Assembly: GCF_008711285.1 (NCBI RefSeq)
Contig: NZ_VXDC01000002.1
Span: forward strand, 310,001-374,000
Reading direction: 5' to 3'
DNA from: Roseibium aquae
GTDB lineage: Bacteria; Pseudomonadota; Alphaproteobacteria; Rhizobiales; Stappiaceae
Length of the DNA stretch: 64,000 nt
The notes beneath the pieces were generated by a model. The model worked only from the letters and a program-made list of their open reading frames with translations. It was not told the origin of the DNA and made no database searches. Within the stretch, counting starts at the first letter, position 1. Every line of letters starts with the position of its first letter. Below, in pieces: positions 1-9,548 of this stretch. The position numbers were made by a program, and so were the translations under genes.

Positions 1-359
1 TGAAACGCGGAAGACAGATTGATGGCCAGGATCGCGTCCCATTTCTCGGGCGGGAAGTCCTCCACCGGCGCGACATGCTGAATGCCTGCGTTGTTGACGA
101 GAATGTCGACCGAGCCGAATTCCTTTTCCGCTGTGCCGATCATGTCGGTGATCTCGTCCGGGTTCAGCATGTTCGCGGCAGAGTAGACCGCCTTGACACC
201 GAAATCGCTCTCGATCGCCTTGCGGGTTGCCTCGATCTCATCGGCATCGCCCAGACCGTTGATCACAACGTTGGCCCCTTGTTGTGCAAATGCGCGCGCG
301 CAGCCCAGCCCTATGCCCGAGGTTGAACCAGTGACCACTGCGGTTTTATTGGCAAGCAT
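1..359 (-). CDS. bdhA: 3-hydroxybutyrate dehydrogenase (SDR), C-terminus beyond window
   Basis: Reverse-strand translation from the ATG at 359 gives an N-terminal Rossmann fold of the short-chain dehydrogenase family: TGSTSGIG dinucleotide-binding glycine motif near residue 9, then NNAGIQH around residue 90. The ANVVINGLGD stretch is characteristic of D-3-hydroxybutyrate dehydrogenases, which interconvert 3-hydroxybutyrate and acetoacetate with NAD in polyhydroxybutyrate turnover. An AAGGAGA ribosome-binding site sits about 7 bases upstream. About 119 codons are present; the catalytic Tyr-Lys part lies outside the window. Another SDR substrate cannot be excluded from the N-terminus alone. Confidence 0.8.
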   Translation of the reverse strand, partial: MLANKTAVVTGSTSGIGLGCARAFAQQGANVVINGLGDADEIEATRKAIESDFGVKAVYSAANMLNPDEITDMIGTAEKEFGSVDILVNNAGIQHVAPVEDFPPEKWDAILAINLSSAF

Positions 360-463
360 GAATGTCTCCTTGACGTCGAAATTCGGGAAGACTGTTGACC
401 GTTTTCATTCGCACTGCAACACGCGAATTTTGAAGACTTTGCGACGCCATGGGGCAATCGCGT

Positions 464-1348
464 TCAGCGCTTCATCCGATTGACATTGTCCAATGCGCGT
501 TGGGCCTTGTTCCGTGCGGCTTCGCGGTGGGCTTCGACATCTTCCATCAGTTCCCGGTCCAGACCAAGCCGTTCGGCATAGCGCTCGCGGATAAGGCCGT
601 AGAAGGTTGCATGCAGGCTGGCAAAAACCCACACGCTGATCAGCATTGTGCCCATGGGAAACGCCGCTGAGCGCATCTGCTGCCAGATCGGGTCGGCCGG
701 CAGAAGCCCGCCCACGCCCCACAGCATCAGTGCCCAAATGCCGACCAGACACCCGGCCAGCAAGCTCATGATGAAAGCCGCGAACGCCATGGCCCAGCCG
801 AGCCCGCTGGTCAGATGCCAACTCTCCTTCAAGGTCAAGGCGTCATCGACGGCAGCGGCCGGCAGGACAACGGAAAACCGCTGTACCACCATCAAGGCGA
901 TGAACGGAGCGGCCAGCATCAGCAGCGCGCCGAGCCCGCCCGTCACGGCGGCCAGGATTGCGGACACAATAATGAGCGGAATGAGGGACGCGATGCCGAT
1001 GAGCGACAACAGCAGTTGATTGACAATGACCCTGACCGTCCGCGCGCCGAAGATGATCGGAAAATCTCGCGCATCGATAAGAATCCGCCGCACATAGGCG
1101 ATGGCGATCGAGAAACCTATCAAGATGTTCGCAAGGGCGGCCAGCGCCCTCACGCCGCCCTGGTCCACGCTGGCTACCGGTTCCGTCATATAGGATACGG
1201 TGGTAAACCCGCCGACCGGCGTCAGCGTCGATCCGATGGCGAAGTTCAGCGCCAAAAGCAAAAGGATGTAGGCCCAGCCCGTGCTGAACAGGGTGCCGAT
1301 ATGATGCTGGCCAAGAATGACGGCGCGGCTCAAAACAGTGGTGAACAA
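464..1348 (-). CDS. Polytopic membrane protein of unknown function
   Basis: A 294-residue protein with about six hydrophobic segments, the first near residues 24-40, others around 90-160 and 185-250, followed by a charged C-terminal tail rich in Glu, Arg and Lys. A segment reading RFSVVLPAAAVDD, then SWHLTSG, resembles a conserved block of uncharacterised alphaproteobacterial membrane proteins. No transporter or enzyme motif is recognised. It is divergent from ispG across a 409-base gap. Function unknown; the reading frame is convincing because of its length and consistent membrane topology. Confidence 0.75.
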   Translation of the reverse strand: MFTTVLSRAVILGQHHIGTLFSTGWAYILLLLALNFAIGSTLTPVGGFTTVSYMTEPVASVDQGGVRALAALANILIGFSIAIAYVRRILIDARDFPIIFGARTVRVIVNQLLLSLIGIASLIPLIIVSAILAAVTGGLGALLMLAAPFIALMVVQRFSVVLPAAAVDDALTLKESWHLTSGLGWAMAFAAFIMSLLAGCLVGIWALMLWGVGGLLPADPIWQQMRSAAFPMGTMLISVWVFASLHATFYGLIRERYAERLGLDRELMEDVEAHREAARNKAQRALDNVNRMKR

Positions 1349-1757
1349 ATCAGGCTCCCGGGTCGCGGATCATGCGCGGCCGGATCATAGCCCGGCTTTG
1401 CTGCCGGGTCAGCCCGCAGCTGCATTGTTCCGATCCCGTTAGTCTCCTCATGGGTGACATTTTGCAAAGACGGAAAACCGGATTTGGCCACAACCAGCAA
1501 AACAGTGCCGAAAGCGTCAGGTCCCGGGTATCGATGCCGATGGAGGGTGCGAATGGCTGCCAACGCGGGACCGGAATGGACGCGGGCCTCGCGTTCTTTG
1601 GCCTGTCCCGCGAGCAGGGAAGGTCATGCGACAAGCGGTTTACAGGCTTTCAACTGACCCCTGCCATTGCCCTTTGGCTTCTGGCACACTAATCAAGGCT
1701 CAACAAGACGATGGCGGCGATCCGCCACCAAGACCTTCAAGCGACGGTGCTGATCCG
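1349..1757. other. Divergent intergenic region, no gene recognised
   Basis: This 409-base stretch lies between the reverse-strand membrane protein and ispG. Open frames run through it on both strands, but none has a recognisable product, a good ribosome-binding site or the codon pattern of its neighbours. It presumably holds the two divergent promoters; I could not place them with confidence. Confidence 0.5.
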
Positions 1758-3017
1758 ATGATCGACAATTTCGCAACCCAGAAGCCACGCCGCAAATCCG
1801 TGCCTGTCAAAGTCGGCAAGGTCACGGTGGGCGGGGACGCCCCGATTGTGGTCCAGTCAATGACCAATACGGACACCGCCGACGCCGATGCCACCGTCAA
1901 GCAGGTGGCTGACCTCGCCCGGGCGGGATCGGAGGTTGTACGCATCACCGTGGACCGTCCGGAAGCGGCCGCTCAAGTGGCGCGCATCCGCGACCGTCTG
2001 GAGCGCATCGGGGTGGACGTTCCGCTGGTCGGCGATTTTCATTATATCGGTCACAAGCTTCTGGCGGACTATCCGGATTGCGCGGAAGCGCTCGCCAAAT
2101 ACCGGATCAATCCGGGCAATGTCGGCTTCAAGGCGAAGCGCGATACCCAGTTTTCCGAAATCATCGATATCGCTCAAAAATACGACAAGCCCGTGCGGAT
2201 CGGGGTCAACTGGGGGTCTCTCGATCAGGAGCTCCTGACAAGGCTCATGGACGAAAACGCGGTCAGTGCTACCCCGGTTTCAGCGGCGGCTGTCATGCGG
2301 GAGGCGATCATCCAGTCCGCGCTTTTGTCTGCCGAACGGGCTGAAGAGCTCGGCATGGCCCGTAACAAGATCCTGTTGTCCGCCAAGGTGAGCCAGGTTC
2401 AGGACTTGATTGCCGTTTACGCGGATCTGGCTCAGCGGTGCGATTACGCGCTTCATCTGGGGCTGACGGAAGCGGGCATGGGGACCAAGGGCATCGTGTC
2501 TTCGGCCGCCTCGATGGGCATTTTGCTCCAGCAGGGCATTGGCGATACGATCCGCGTCTCCCTGACACCGGAACCGGGCGGCGACAGGACACGCGAAGTT
2601 CAGGTGGCGCAAGAACTTCTGCAAGTCATGGGCTTCCGCTCTTTTGTTCCAATCGTCGCCGCATGTCCGGGCTGCGGACGCACGACCTCCACGGTTTTTC
2701 AGGAACTGGCCAAGGACATTCAGGACCATATCCGGGAGTCCATGCCCGGCTGGCGGGAACAATATCCGGGCGTTGAAACCCTCAATATCGCGGTAATGGG
2801 CTGCATCGTGAATGGGCCCGGCGAATCCAAGCACGCCGATATTGGGATCTCCCTTCCCGGAACGGGCGAAACGCCGTCGGCTCCGGTTTTCGTCGATGGT
2901 GAAAAGGTCGCGACCTTGCGCGGCGAAGGCATTGCCGACGATTTCAAGAAGATGGTTCTGGATTACATCGAAAAGCGGTACGGAGGGGGCGCTTCATCCT
3001 CGACGGATGCGGCCTAA
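1758..3017 (+). CDS. ispG: 4-hydroxy-3-methylbut-2-enyl diphosphate synthase
   Basis: IspG (GcpE) carries out the penultimate step of the MEP isoprenoid pathway, reducing methylerythritol cyclodiphosphate to HMBPP with a [4Fe-4S] cluster. The 419-residue product has the N-terminal TIM-barrel signature [13 protein letters not shown] and the C-terminal cluster ligands: CPGCGRT (Cys303, Cys306) and CIVNGPGE (Cys349, with Glu356 as the known non-cysteine ligand). The frame is open from 1626, but the family N-terminus starts at the ATG at 1758, so the 44 extra codons are left out. Length is normal for the short bacterial form. Confidence 0.97.
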   Translation: MIDNFATQKPRRKSVPVKVGKVTVGGDAPIVVQSMTNTDTADADATVKQVADLARAGSEVVRITVDRPEAAAQVARIRDRLERIGVDVPLVGDFHYIGHKLLADYPDCAEALAKYRINPGNVGFKAKRDTQFSEIIDIAQKYDKPVRIGVNWGSLDQELLTRLMDENAVSATPVSAAAVMREAIIQSALLSAERAEELGMARNKILLSAKVSQVQDLIAVYADLAQRCDYALHLGLTEAGMGTKGIVSSAASMGILLQQGIGDTIRVSLTPEPGGDRTREVQVAQELLQVMGFRSFVPIVAACPGCGRTTSTVFQELAKDIQDHIRESMPGWREQYPGVETLNIAVMGCIVNGPGESKHADIGISLPGTGETPSAPVFVDGEKVATLRGEGIADDFKKMVLDYIEKRYGGGASSSTDAA

Positions 3018-3034
3018 AGAAAGACCCGGTATCC

Positions 3035-3922
3035 ATGGTCACTTTACCTGACGGCTCGCAGCCCGACAAAGCCCCTCTTCTCGTCATTACATCCCAGGTC
3101 GTGCGCGGGGGCATCAGCGGGCGCGGTCTGGTGTTTGCCCTTCAGCGCCTCGGCCATCCGGTCTGGTTCGTGCCCACGATCCTTTTGCCCTGGCACCCCG
3201 GCCATGGTCTTGCGACCCGGATCGTTCCGCCGGAGGACCAATTCGCGGCCTTGATCGCCGATCTGGCCGGATCTGCTCAGCTCGCCGAGATCGGCGGGAT
3301 CATCACCGGTTATCTGGGGGCCGCTCACCAGGCAGGCCCGATCGCAGAACTTGTATCGGCCGTTCGTGCGAGAAATCCGGCGGCGCCCTATCTGTGCGAC
3401 CCGGTGATCGGGGACCATGGCGGGCTCTATGTGCCCGAAGCGACGGCCGAGGCGATCCGCGACCAATTGCTGCCGCTTGCGGATATTGTCACACCAAACC
3501 GTTTCGAACTGTCTTGGTTGTCCGGGTTTTCCGTCGAGAGCGAACTGGAGGCACTGGCCGCGGCGCGCTCCCTTGGACGGGACCGCGTGCTGGTCACCTC
3601 CGCCCCGGCTCTGCGCCGAAACGCGATCTCCAATCTTCTGGTCGGCCCGACCTCAACCCTGGCGGCCGAACACGCCGCCGTCCCGAACCCGCCGCATGGG
3701 ACCGGGGACATTCTCGCCGGGCTGTTTCTGTCGCGCTGGCTTACGGGTTTTTCCGATGAGGAAGCGCTTGTTCGGGCCGCCGCCTCAACGTTTGAACTGA
3801 TCGCGCGGACGGTGAGAAAGGGGGAGGACGAACTGCTCATTGCTGAGGAGCAGCAAAGCCTGCTCCGGCCCATGGCCCTGGTTTCTCAACGCCGGGTGAT
3901 TGAAAGCGTCGCGCGTGCCTGA
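3035..3922 (+). CDS. pdxY: Pyridoxal kinase
   Basis: A 295-residue ribokinase-like PfkB-superfamily protein that phosphorylates pyridoxal (and possibly pyridoxine) in the vitamin B6 salvage route. Visible features are ITSQVVRGGISGRG at the N-terminus, the WFVPTILL substrate segment, TPNRFELSWLSG in the middle, and the anion-hole/catalytic motif GTGDILAGLF near residue 227. It begins 17 bases after the ispG stop and probably shares its transcript. PdxY and PdxK are not easily separated by sequence; pdxY is the better fit. Confidence 0.85.
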   Translation: MVTLPDGSQPDKAPLLVITSQVVRGGISGRGLVFALQRLGHPVWFVPTILLPWHPGHGLATRIVPPEDQFAALIADLAGSAQLAEIGGIITGYLGAAHQAGPIAELVSAVRARNPAAPYLCDPVIGDHGGLYVPEATAEAIRDQLLPLADIVTPNRFELSWLSGFSVESELEALAAARSLGRDRVLVTSAPALRRNAISNLLVGPTSTLAAEHAAVPNPPHGTGDILAGLFLSRWLTGFSDEEALVRAAASTFELIARTVRKGEDELLIAEEQQSLLRPMALVSQRRVIESVARA

Positions 3923-4652
3923 TCCGGACGGGAGATGGGTTGCCGGCGTTGACGGCTGCAAGTCCGGCTGGATTGCCGCGCTGTTTCCACTTGGCCGCAA
4001 AACGGATCTGACAGTCAAAATCGTTGAACGGTTCACGGATCTGCTGGCGCTCGCACCGGCCCTCTCCGTTCTGGCCGTCGACATGCCGATTGGCCTGCCA
4101 GACCGCCTTGAAGGCAGCGGGCGCGGCCCGGAGCAGGCGGCCCGGCAGAAATTGGGGCAGCGCCAATCATCGGTTTTCACGGTTCCCGCGCGCGCCGCCG
4201 TCTACCAGGACGACTATCAGGCGGCCTGCCTGACCGCCCTTCAGACTTCCGATCCGCCGCGCAAGGTGTCCAAGCAATGCTTCTATCTTTTCCCGAAAAT
4301 CCGGGAAATCGATCGTTTGATGACCCCGGCGCTGGAGCAGCGTGTTTATGAGGTTCATCCCGAACTCGCCTTCTGGCGGCTCAATGGCGAATGCGAAATG
4401 AGCCTGCCGAAAAAGATCAAGAGCCGGGCAAATCCGGACGGCCTCGATCAGCGGCGCGACCTGCTGGTTCAACACGGTTTGCCCAAGGCCGTTCTCGACA
4501 TGGCTCCCCCGCGTGGCGCCGGGCGGGATGATCTGCTGGATGCTGCAGCAAACGCCTTGATCGCCGAACGGATCGTGCAGGGTTTGGCCGTGCCGTTTCC
4601 ACGGGAGTTTCAGCGCGATGCAAAAGGCCTGAGGGCGGCGATCTGGGCGTGA
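3900..4652 (+). CDS. DUF429 family protein
   Basis: A 250-residue protein with the DUF429 signatures GVDGCKSGWIAA near the N-terminus, AVDMPIGLPDR (an acidic RNase H-like strand) and EVHPELAFW. The family has a predicted nuclease-like fold but no established role. It overlaps the end of pdxY by 23 bases, which suggests translational coupling. The start may be TTG at 3900 or GTG at 3915; no strong ribosome-binding site separates them. It ends one base before the convergent xerD stop. Confidence 0.85.
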   Translation: MKASRVPDPDGRWVAGVDGCKSGWIAALFPLGRKTDLTVKIVERFTDLLALAPALSVLAVDMPIGLPDRLEGSGRGPEQAARQKLGQRQSSVFTVPARAAVYQDDYQAACLTALQTSDPPRKVSKQCFYLFPKIREIDRLMTPALEQRVYEVHPELAFWRLNGECEMSLPKKIKSRANPDGLDQRRDLLVQHGLPKAVLDMAPPRGAGRDDLLDAAANALIAERIVQGLAVPFPREFQRDAKGLRAAIWA

Positions 4653-4653
4653 C

Positions 4654-5580
4654 TCATGATCGTTTGGCCAGCGGGTGCGCCCTTTCAACCAGCGCGGTCA
4701 ACCGCTCATCGAGGACATGCGTGTATATCTGGGTCGTGGAAATGTCGGCGTGTCCAAGGAGCTGTTGCACAACTCGCAGGTCCGCCCCGTTCTGCAGAAG
4801 ATGCGAGGCAAAGGCATGACGCAGCACATGCGGGGACACCTTGGCTGGATCCAGCCCGATCGACACGGCAAGATCCTTAAGGTCCCGCGCGAAAGCCTGG
4901 CGTGTCACGTGACCGCTGGCGCCATGGGAGGGAAAAAGCCAGGGGCTGTTCGCAAACGCCCCGCTTTTCTTGCGCAAGGAAACATAATCCCGCATCGCGC
5001 GTTGGGCTGTCGGTGACAGCGGCACCAGCCGTTCCTTGCCGCCCTTGCCGGCAATCTCGATCAGGCGCTGATCCCGCAAGGCCGCTGACACCGGGAGCGC
5101 GACCAGCTCGGAAACCCGAAGACCGGTCGCGTAGAGCACCTCAAGCAGCGTGTAGATCCGGTGGGCGCGGAGCGCGGCGGCCGGGCTTTTGTGTTCGGCC
5201 GCGGCCTCGTCCTGCGCTGCGCCAATCAACCGGTCCACCTCGTCATGGCTGAGGACCTTCGGCAGGCTCTGGCGTTTTTTGGGTGCTGTCAGCGTGCGTG
5301 TTGGATCGTCCGGCCGGATATTGTCGCCGTAAAGGAACTTGAAAAATTGTTTGAGGGCCGACAGGCGCCGGGCTTGCGAGGTTTCGGCGAAGCCGCGCAC
5401 GGCCAGCCCCCGCAGATAGGCCGAGATTTGTTCCTTCTCGGCGGCGCCTGCCTTGGCGGGAGCAACAAATGCGGCGAAATCCTCAAGATCCCGGCGATAG
5501 CTGTCGAGCGTATTCTGTGCCGCGCCGCGTTCGGCCGCCAGCATTTCCAGAAAGGCTTCAATTTGGAAGTCGGATGTCAT
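4654..5580 (-). CDS. xerD: Site-specific tyrosine recombinase XerD
   Basis: A 308-residue tyrosine recombinase that, with XerC, resolves chromosome dimers at dif. The N-terminal core-binding domain (about 1-100, [12 protein letters not shown]) is followed by the catalytic domain with every expected residue: Arg in ATGLRVSEL, Lys in [11 protein letters not shown], His and Arg in [12 protein letters not shown], His in LLGHADI and the nucleophile Tyr in TQIYTH. The frame is open to 5700, but the ATG at 5580 gives the family N-terminus. XerD rather than XerC is favoured by the [10 protein letters not shown] / [12 protein letters not shown] stretch and the length. Confidence 0.93.
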   Translation of the reverse strand: MTSDFQIEAFLEMLAAERGAAQNTLDSYRRDLEDFAAFVAPAKAGAAEKEQISAYLRGLAVRGFAETSQARRLSALKQFFKFLYGDNIRPDDPTRTLTAPKKRQSLPKVLSHDEVDRLIGAAQDEAAAEHKSPAAALRAHRIYTLLEVLYATGLRVSELVALPVSAALRDQRLIEIAGKGGKERLVPLSPTAQRAMRDYVSLRKKSGAFANSPWLFPSHGASGHVTRQAFARDLKDLAVSIGLDPAKVSPHVLRHAFASHLLQNGADLRVVQQLLGHADISTTQIYTHVLDERLTALVERAHPLAKRS

Positions 5581-5596
5581 CGGATATCTGCCGGGC

Positions 5597-5740
5597 CTAT
5601 CTGCCGAATCCGTCCTTTTCCACCCTGATCGTGATTTCCCGTTCGCGGGGTTCGACGAAATTGGCGAGAGCAAACAGCGCGCCATAGCCAAGGCCGCCAA
5701 TTGTAAGCAGAACGAGGATCAGCCGTGTGAGGGTGGGCAA
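5597..5740 (-). CDS. Small single-span membrane protein (47 aa)
   Basis: A short reverse-strand frame from the TTG at 5740 encodes one hydrophobic helix ([20 protein letters not shown]), then [11 protein letters not shown]. Small proteins with this layout, one helix followed by a Val-Glu-Pro-x-x-Arg-Glu-Ile-Thr tail, occur next to aroK/xerD in Hyphomicrobiales genomes and are usually unnamed. A GGAG lies about 12 bases upstream. It sits between xerD (17 bases downstream) and divergent aroK, and probably shares a transcript with xerD. Function unknown. The TTG start is the main uncertainty. Confidence 0.6.
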   Translation of the reverse strand: MPTLTRLILVLLTIGGLGYGALFALANFVEPREREITIRVEKDGFGR

Positions 5741-5884
5741 GGCGAACCGGTCTCCAAGGAGGGAATCGTTTGTGGGAGTCTGTCCCAGTCGAGCGAACAG
5801 GTGCAACCGGGAAAACGGGAAGCAGCGGACGTGTTTTATGTCAGGTGGCGCTGCCTTTTTGAACGAATATGGTAAAACCGCCTC

Positions 5885-6499
5885 ATGAAACACATTCGTG
5901 ACCATATCGATGAGCCGCACAACCGCTCCCGCGCGGCACTGGAGACTGCCATCGTCGATGCGCTGGGCGGCCGTTCGATCGTGCTCGTCGGTATCATGGG
6001 CTGCGGCAAGTCGACCGTCGGGCGGCGCCTGGCCCAACGGCTTCATCTCGATTTTGTCGATGCTGATTCGGAGATCGAACGCGCGGCCAACATGACGGTT
6101 GCCGAGATATTCGCCGAACATGGCGAATCCTATTTCCGAAGCGGCGAGGAACGGGTCATCGCCCGGCTCCTGAAAGAAGGGCCTCAGGTCCTTGCGACCG
6201 GCGGCGGGGCTTTCATGTCGGAAGCCACCCGGTCGGAAATCGCGCAGGAAGGCCTGTCTATCTGGCTCAAGGCGGATCTGGATGTGGTGATGTCCCGTGT
6301 GCGCAGGCGTGCGACGCGGCCTCTTTTGCAGAACAGCGATCCAGAAGGGACCATGCGGGCGCTGATGGACAAGCGTGAACCGGTTTATGCTCTGGCTGAC
6401 CTCACCGTCCACTCCCGCGATGTGCCGCACGATTCCGTGGTCGACGAGATCATCGAAACCTTGCGCCTGCATCTGCTGGGCGGCGCCGGCTCTGTCTGA
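5885..6499 (+). CDS. aroK: Shikimate kinase
   Basis: A 204-residue P-loop kinase that makes shikimate 3-phosphate, the fifth step of aromatic amino acid synthesis. The Walker A motif GIMGCGKST is at residues 36-44; DFVDADSEIE is the shikimate-binding strand, FRSGEERVI a substrate loop, and TGGGAF the glycine-rich substrate segment. It carries an N-terminal extension of about 30 residues relative to E. coli AroK, common in this order. aroB follows 31 bases downstream, so the two form an operon. Confidence 0.95.
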   Translation: MKHIRDHIDEPHNRSRAALETAIVDALGGRSIVLVGIMGCGKSTVGRRLAQRLHLDFVDADSEIERAANMTVAEIFAEHGESYFRSGEERVIARLLKEGPQVLATGGGAFMSEATRSEIAQEGLSIWLKADLDVVMSRVRRRATRPLLQNSDPEGTMRALMDKREPVYALADLTVHSRDVPHDSVVDEIIETLRLHLLGGAGSV

Positions 6500-6530
6500 G
6501 CTCCAATCCCCTCAAATCCGAGTATCCGCG

Positions 6531-7676
6531 ATGAGTGAAAGTGCTGCTTTGCCCTTGCCTCCCAAGGAGGCGACAACCGTGAAGGTTCAACTGGGCGCCA
6601 GGAGTTACGACATTTTGATTGGCCGCGGTGTGATGCATGGCGCCGGTAGAACCATCTCCGCGCGTCTGCCCAAGGCACGGCTGGCTATCATTACCGATGA
6701 GACGGTGGCCCGGCTTCATCTGGAGCGGTTCCGCGATGGTCTTGATGCCGCTGGAATCGGCCATGTGTGTCTCCCGGTTCCGGCGGGGGAACGCTCCAAG
6801 AGCTTTCCGGTTTTTCAAAGCCTGTGCGAACAGGTTCTGGATGCCCGTTTGGAGCGTGGGGACGCCATTCTGGCCTTCGGTGGTGGTGTTGTCGGCGATC
6901 TCGCGGGCTTTGTGGCAGCCTCCGTCCGAAGGGGCATGAGTTTCATCCAAGTGCCAACCACCTTGCTCGCCCAGGTGGACAGTTCCGTTGGCGGCAAGAC
7001 GGGCATCAACGCGCCGCAGGGAAAGAATCTGATCGGCGCGTTCCATCAACCGGCACTGGTCCTTGCGGATACCGCCCTCCTCGACACCTTGCCAGACCGG
7101 GATTTCCGTGCGGGTTATGCCGAGGTCGTCAAGTATGGGCTGCTGGGAGATGCGGCGTTCTTCGAGTGGCTGGAAGTGAACCGTCAGGGCGTCTTCCGGG
7201 GCGGGGCCGAGCGGGACGAGGCCGTGGCCCGCTCTTGCCAGGCCAAGGCCGATGTCGTGGCCGCAGATGAATTGGAGGGCGGCCGCCGGGCGCTGCTCAA
7301 TCTCGGGCATACGTTTGGCCATGCCCTCGAGGCCGCCGTCGATTACCATACGGAAAGGCTGGTCCATGGCGAGGGTGTAGCGATCGGAATAATGCTCGCG
7401 TTCGAGTTTTCGGCACGGCTTGGCCTTCTGCCGGATCTGGACGTCGGACGCGTGAAACACCATTTGACCGGGGCGGGTCTGCCGACCCGGCTTTCGGATA
7501 TTCCGGGGCAATTGCCGCCGGTTGACGTCTTAATGGACAGTATCGCCCAGGACAAAAAGGTCTCGCGCGGCGAACTGACCTTTATTCTTGTGCGGGGAAT
7601 CGGACAAGCTTTTGTCGAGCGCGGGGTCGATCCGGCGGCCGTTCGCGCCTTTCTTGAAGAGAAGCTGACACAATGA
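6531..7676 (+). CDS. aroB: 3-dehydroquinate synthase
   Basis: A 381-residue enzyme that cyclises DAHP to 3-dehydroquinate with NAD and Zn or Co. It shows the NAD-binding glycine run FGGGVVGDLAGFVAA, the VDSSVGGKTGIN active-site segment, GYAEVVKYGLLGD, and the metal-ligand motif LGHTFGHALE. The start is the ATG at 6531; upstream codons in the same frame overlap aroK and lack family similarity. The stop overlaps the start of the next gene as ATGA, so the CorC-like protein is translationally coupled to it. Confidence 0.96.
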   Translation: MSESAALPLPPKEATTVKVQLGARSYDILIGRGVMHGAGRTISARLPKARLAIITDETVARLHLERFRDGLDAAGIGHVCLPVPAGERSKSFPVFQSLCEQVLDARLERGDAILAFGGGVVGDLAGFVAASVRRGMSFIQVPTTLLAQVDSSVGGKTGINAPQGKNLIGAFHQPALVLADTALLDTLPDRDFRAGYAEVVKYGLLGDAAFFEWLEVNRQGVFRGGAERDEAVARSCQAKADVVAADELEGGRRALLNLGHTFGHALEAAVDYHTERLVHGEGVAIGIMLAFEFSARLGLLPDLDVGRVKHHLTGAGLPTRLSDIPGQLPPVDVLMDSIAQDKKVSRGELTFILVRGIGQAFVERGVDPAAVRAFLEEKLTQ

Positions 7677-9007
7677 CAGAGACAACCCTTTGGCTGGCCG
7701 GTAGCGCCGTAATTTTTCTGCTGTTTCTTTCGGGGTTCTTTTCCGGCTCGGAGACCGCACTGACGGCAGCATCCAAGGCGCGGATTCATCAGGTCGAAAA
7801 AACCGGGGACCGGCGCGCCGCGATCGTCAGCCGGTTGATTGCCTCGCGCGAGCGGCTGATTGGCGCGCTGCTGCTTGGCAACAATCTCGTCAACATTCTG
7901 GCGTCGGCCTTGGCGACCACCGTTTTCCTGACCCTGTTTGGCGAAGCCGGGGTTGCGCTGGCAACCCTGGTCATGACCGCGCTCGTCCTGGTGTTCGCTG
8001 AAGTTCTTCCGAAAACCTGGGCCATATCCAACCCCGAACGCTTTGCTCTTGCCGTCTCGCCGCTCGTGCGCATCGTGGTTGGCGTGTTCGGCCCCGTCGT
8101 TGTCGGGGTGGAGGCGATCGTGCGGGTCCTGCTGCGCCTTGTTGGCGTCAATGTGGGGGCCGATACATCGATCCTGTCCGCTTACGACGAACTGCGCGGC
8201 GCGGTCGATCTTCAGCACATCGAAGGAGGGCTCGAGAAAGGGGAACGTGACCGGCTTGGAGGTTTGCTGGATCTTGCCGAACTCGAAGTGTCCGACGTGA
8301 TGGTTCACCGGACCAATATGGTCGCGCTCAACGCGGACGAGGATTTGCACAAACTGGTCGAACAGGCGCTGTCATCGCCGCATACCAGGCTGCCTTTGTG
8401 GCGCGGGGAAACCGACAATTTTGTCGGCGTGCTTCATGCGAAGGATCTTCTGCGCGCGCTGCACGCCGCCGGAGGGGACACGGACAAGATCGATATCCTG
8501 AACATAGCGACGCCGCCATGGTTTGTGCCGGATACCACGTCCCTTCAGGATCAGCTCAATGCCTTCCTCAAACACAAAGTCCACTTCGCGCTCGTCGTTG
8601 ACGAATATGGTGAAGTCATGGGCCTGGTCACGCTGGAAGACATTCTGGAAGAAATCGTTGGCGAGATCGCGGACGAACACGATGTGGAACTGGAAGGGGT
8701 GCGGCCGCAGGCGGACGGCTCGGTGATTGTGGACGGCTCCGTGCCGATCCGGGACCTCAACCGCGCCTCCGACTGGCATTTGCCCGATGATGAGGCAACA
8801 ACCATCGCAGGCCTCGTCATTCATGAGGCGCGGATGATCCCCGAAGAACGGCAGATCTTCACGTTCCACGGCTTCAGGTTCACCGTGCTGCGCCGGGAAA
8901 AGAACCGTATCACCCGCCTGCGGATCATGCCGCTCACTCAAACAGCTGGGCTGAAAACCAACATCCCAGGTGCCACGCCAACGGTCCCCAAAAACGCTGC
9001 GGGGTGA
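7673..9007 (+). CDS. CorC/HlyC (CNNM-type) CBS-domain membrane protein
   Basis: A 444-residue protein of the hemolysin-C / CorC / CNNM family. The domain order is a DUF21 transmembrane region (about 1-190, with GNNLVNILASALAT), a CBS pair (about 205-325, VMVHRTNMVALN and FALVVDEYGEVMGLVTLEDILEEIVGEI), and a CorC_HlyC transporter-associated domain (about 340-425). Family members act in magnesium or cobalt homeostasis; the older hemolysin label is misleading. It overlaps aroB by 4 bases. Substrate not determined from sequence. Confidence 0.9.
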   Translation: MTETTLWLAGSAVIFLLFLSGFFSGSETALTAASKARIHQVEKTGDRRAAIVSRLIASRERLIGALLLGNNLVNILASALATTVFLTLFGEAGVALATLVMTALVLVFAEVLPKTWAISNPERFALAVSPLVRIVVGVFGPVVVGVEAIVRVLLRLVGVNVGADTSILSAYDELRGAVDLQHIEGGLEKGERDRLGGLLDLAELEVSDVMVHRTNMVALNADEDLHKLVEQALSSPHTRLPLWRGETDNFVGVLHAKDLLRALHAAGGDTDKIDILNIATPPWFVPDTTSLQDQLNAFLKHKVHFALVVDEYGEVMGLVTLEDILEEIVGEIADEHDVELEGVRPQADGSVIVDGSVPIRDLNRASDWHLPDDEATTIAGLVIHEARMIPEERQIFTFHGFRFTVLRREKNRITRLRIMPLTQTAGLKTNIPGATPTVPKNAAG

Positions 9008-9023
9008 GTGTCCTGGCTGGCGG

Positions 9024-9320
9024 TCAGGCCGCCCCTCGCGCCGCCCTCGGGTCCGGCTCACTGGGGGCGCGGGCTTCGATGGCCAAGGCGTGGACCGTCC
9101 CAGCCAGTTCTTCCGCGAGCAGTTCGTTGATGGCGCGGTGGCGTTGAACACGGCTCTGCCCTGTGAACGCCTCCGATACGATGCGAACCCGGAAATGGGT
9201 TTCTCCGCCCTCCCGGTATCCCATGTGCCCCTTGTGGTGGTCGGACTCATCGATCACCTCAAGGTGAGAGGGAGCCAGGGCGGCCGACAGCTTTTCGGTA
9301 ATCTTTGATTTCATGGTCAT
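9024..9320 (-). CDS. bolA: BolA family protein
   Basis: A 98-residue BolA-like protein. BolA proteins pair with monothiol glutaredoxins in Fe-S cluster handling and can act in regulation. Visible are the segments EVIDESDHHKGH and ETHFRVRIVSEAF and the helix RHRAINELLAEEL with the conserved RH. A conserved His (HHKGH) could ligate Fe-S. The starts at 9320 and 9314 are both ATG. In Hyphomicrobiales bolA commonly lies divergent from the J-domain/cobS/cobT group, as here. Confidence 0.92.
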   Translation of the reverse strand: MTMKSKITEKLSAALAPSHLEVIDESDHHKGHMGYREGGETHFRVRIVSEAFTGQSRVQRHRAINELLAEELAGTVHALAIEARAPSEPDPRAARGAA

Positions 9321-9548
9321 GGGCCAATTTGTTGCCGCCGGGACGGCTTTGGGTCAAGAGGCCGCGGCAGACGCTACCGTCTTTTTCTGATAAGCTGTTT
9401 CAGATTGGTGAGCGTCCGCGGCCCGCTGGCCTGGACACCGCAGATCAAACCGGCTTCGGTTGGCAAGCCATTCCTGTATCTTCTCAACCCGTGAATTGAC
9501 ATGCCGAATGGCTTGTTCAAGCATGGCGATCTCCCCATAATCAGCCGA

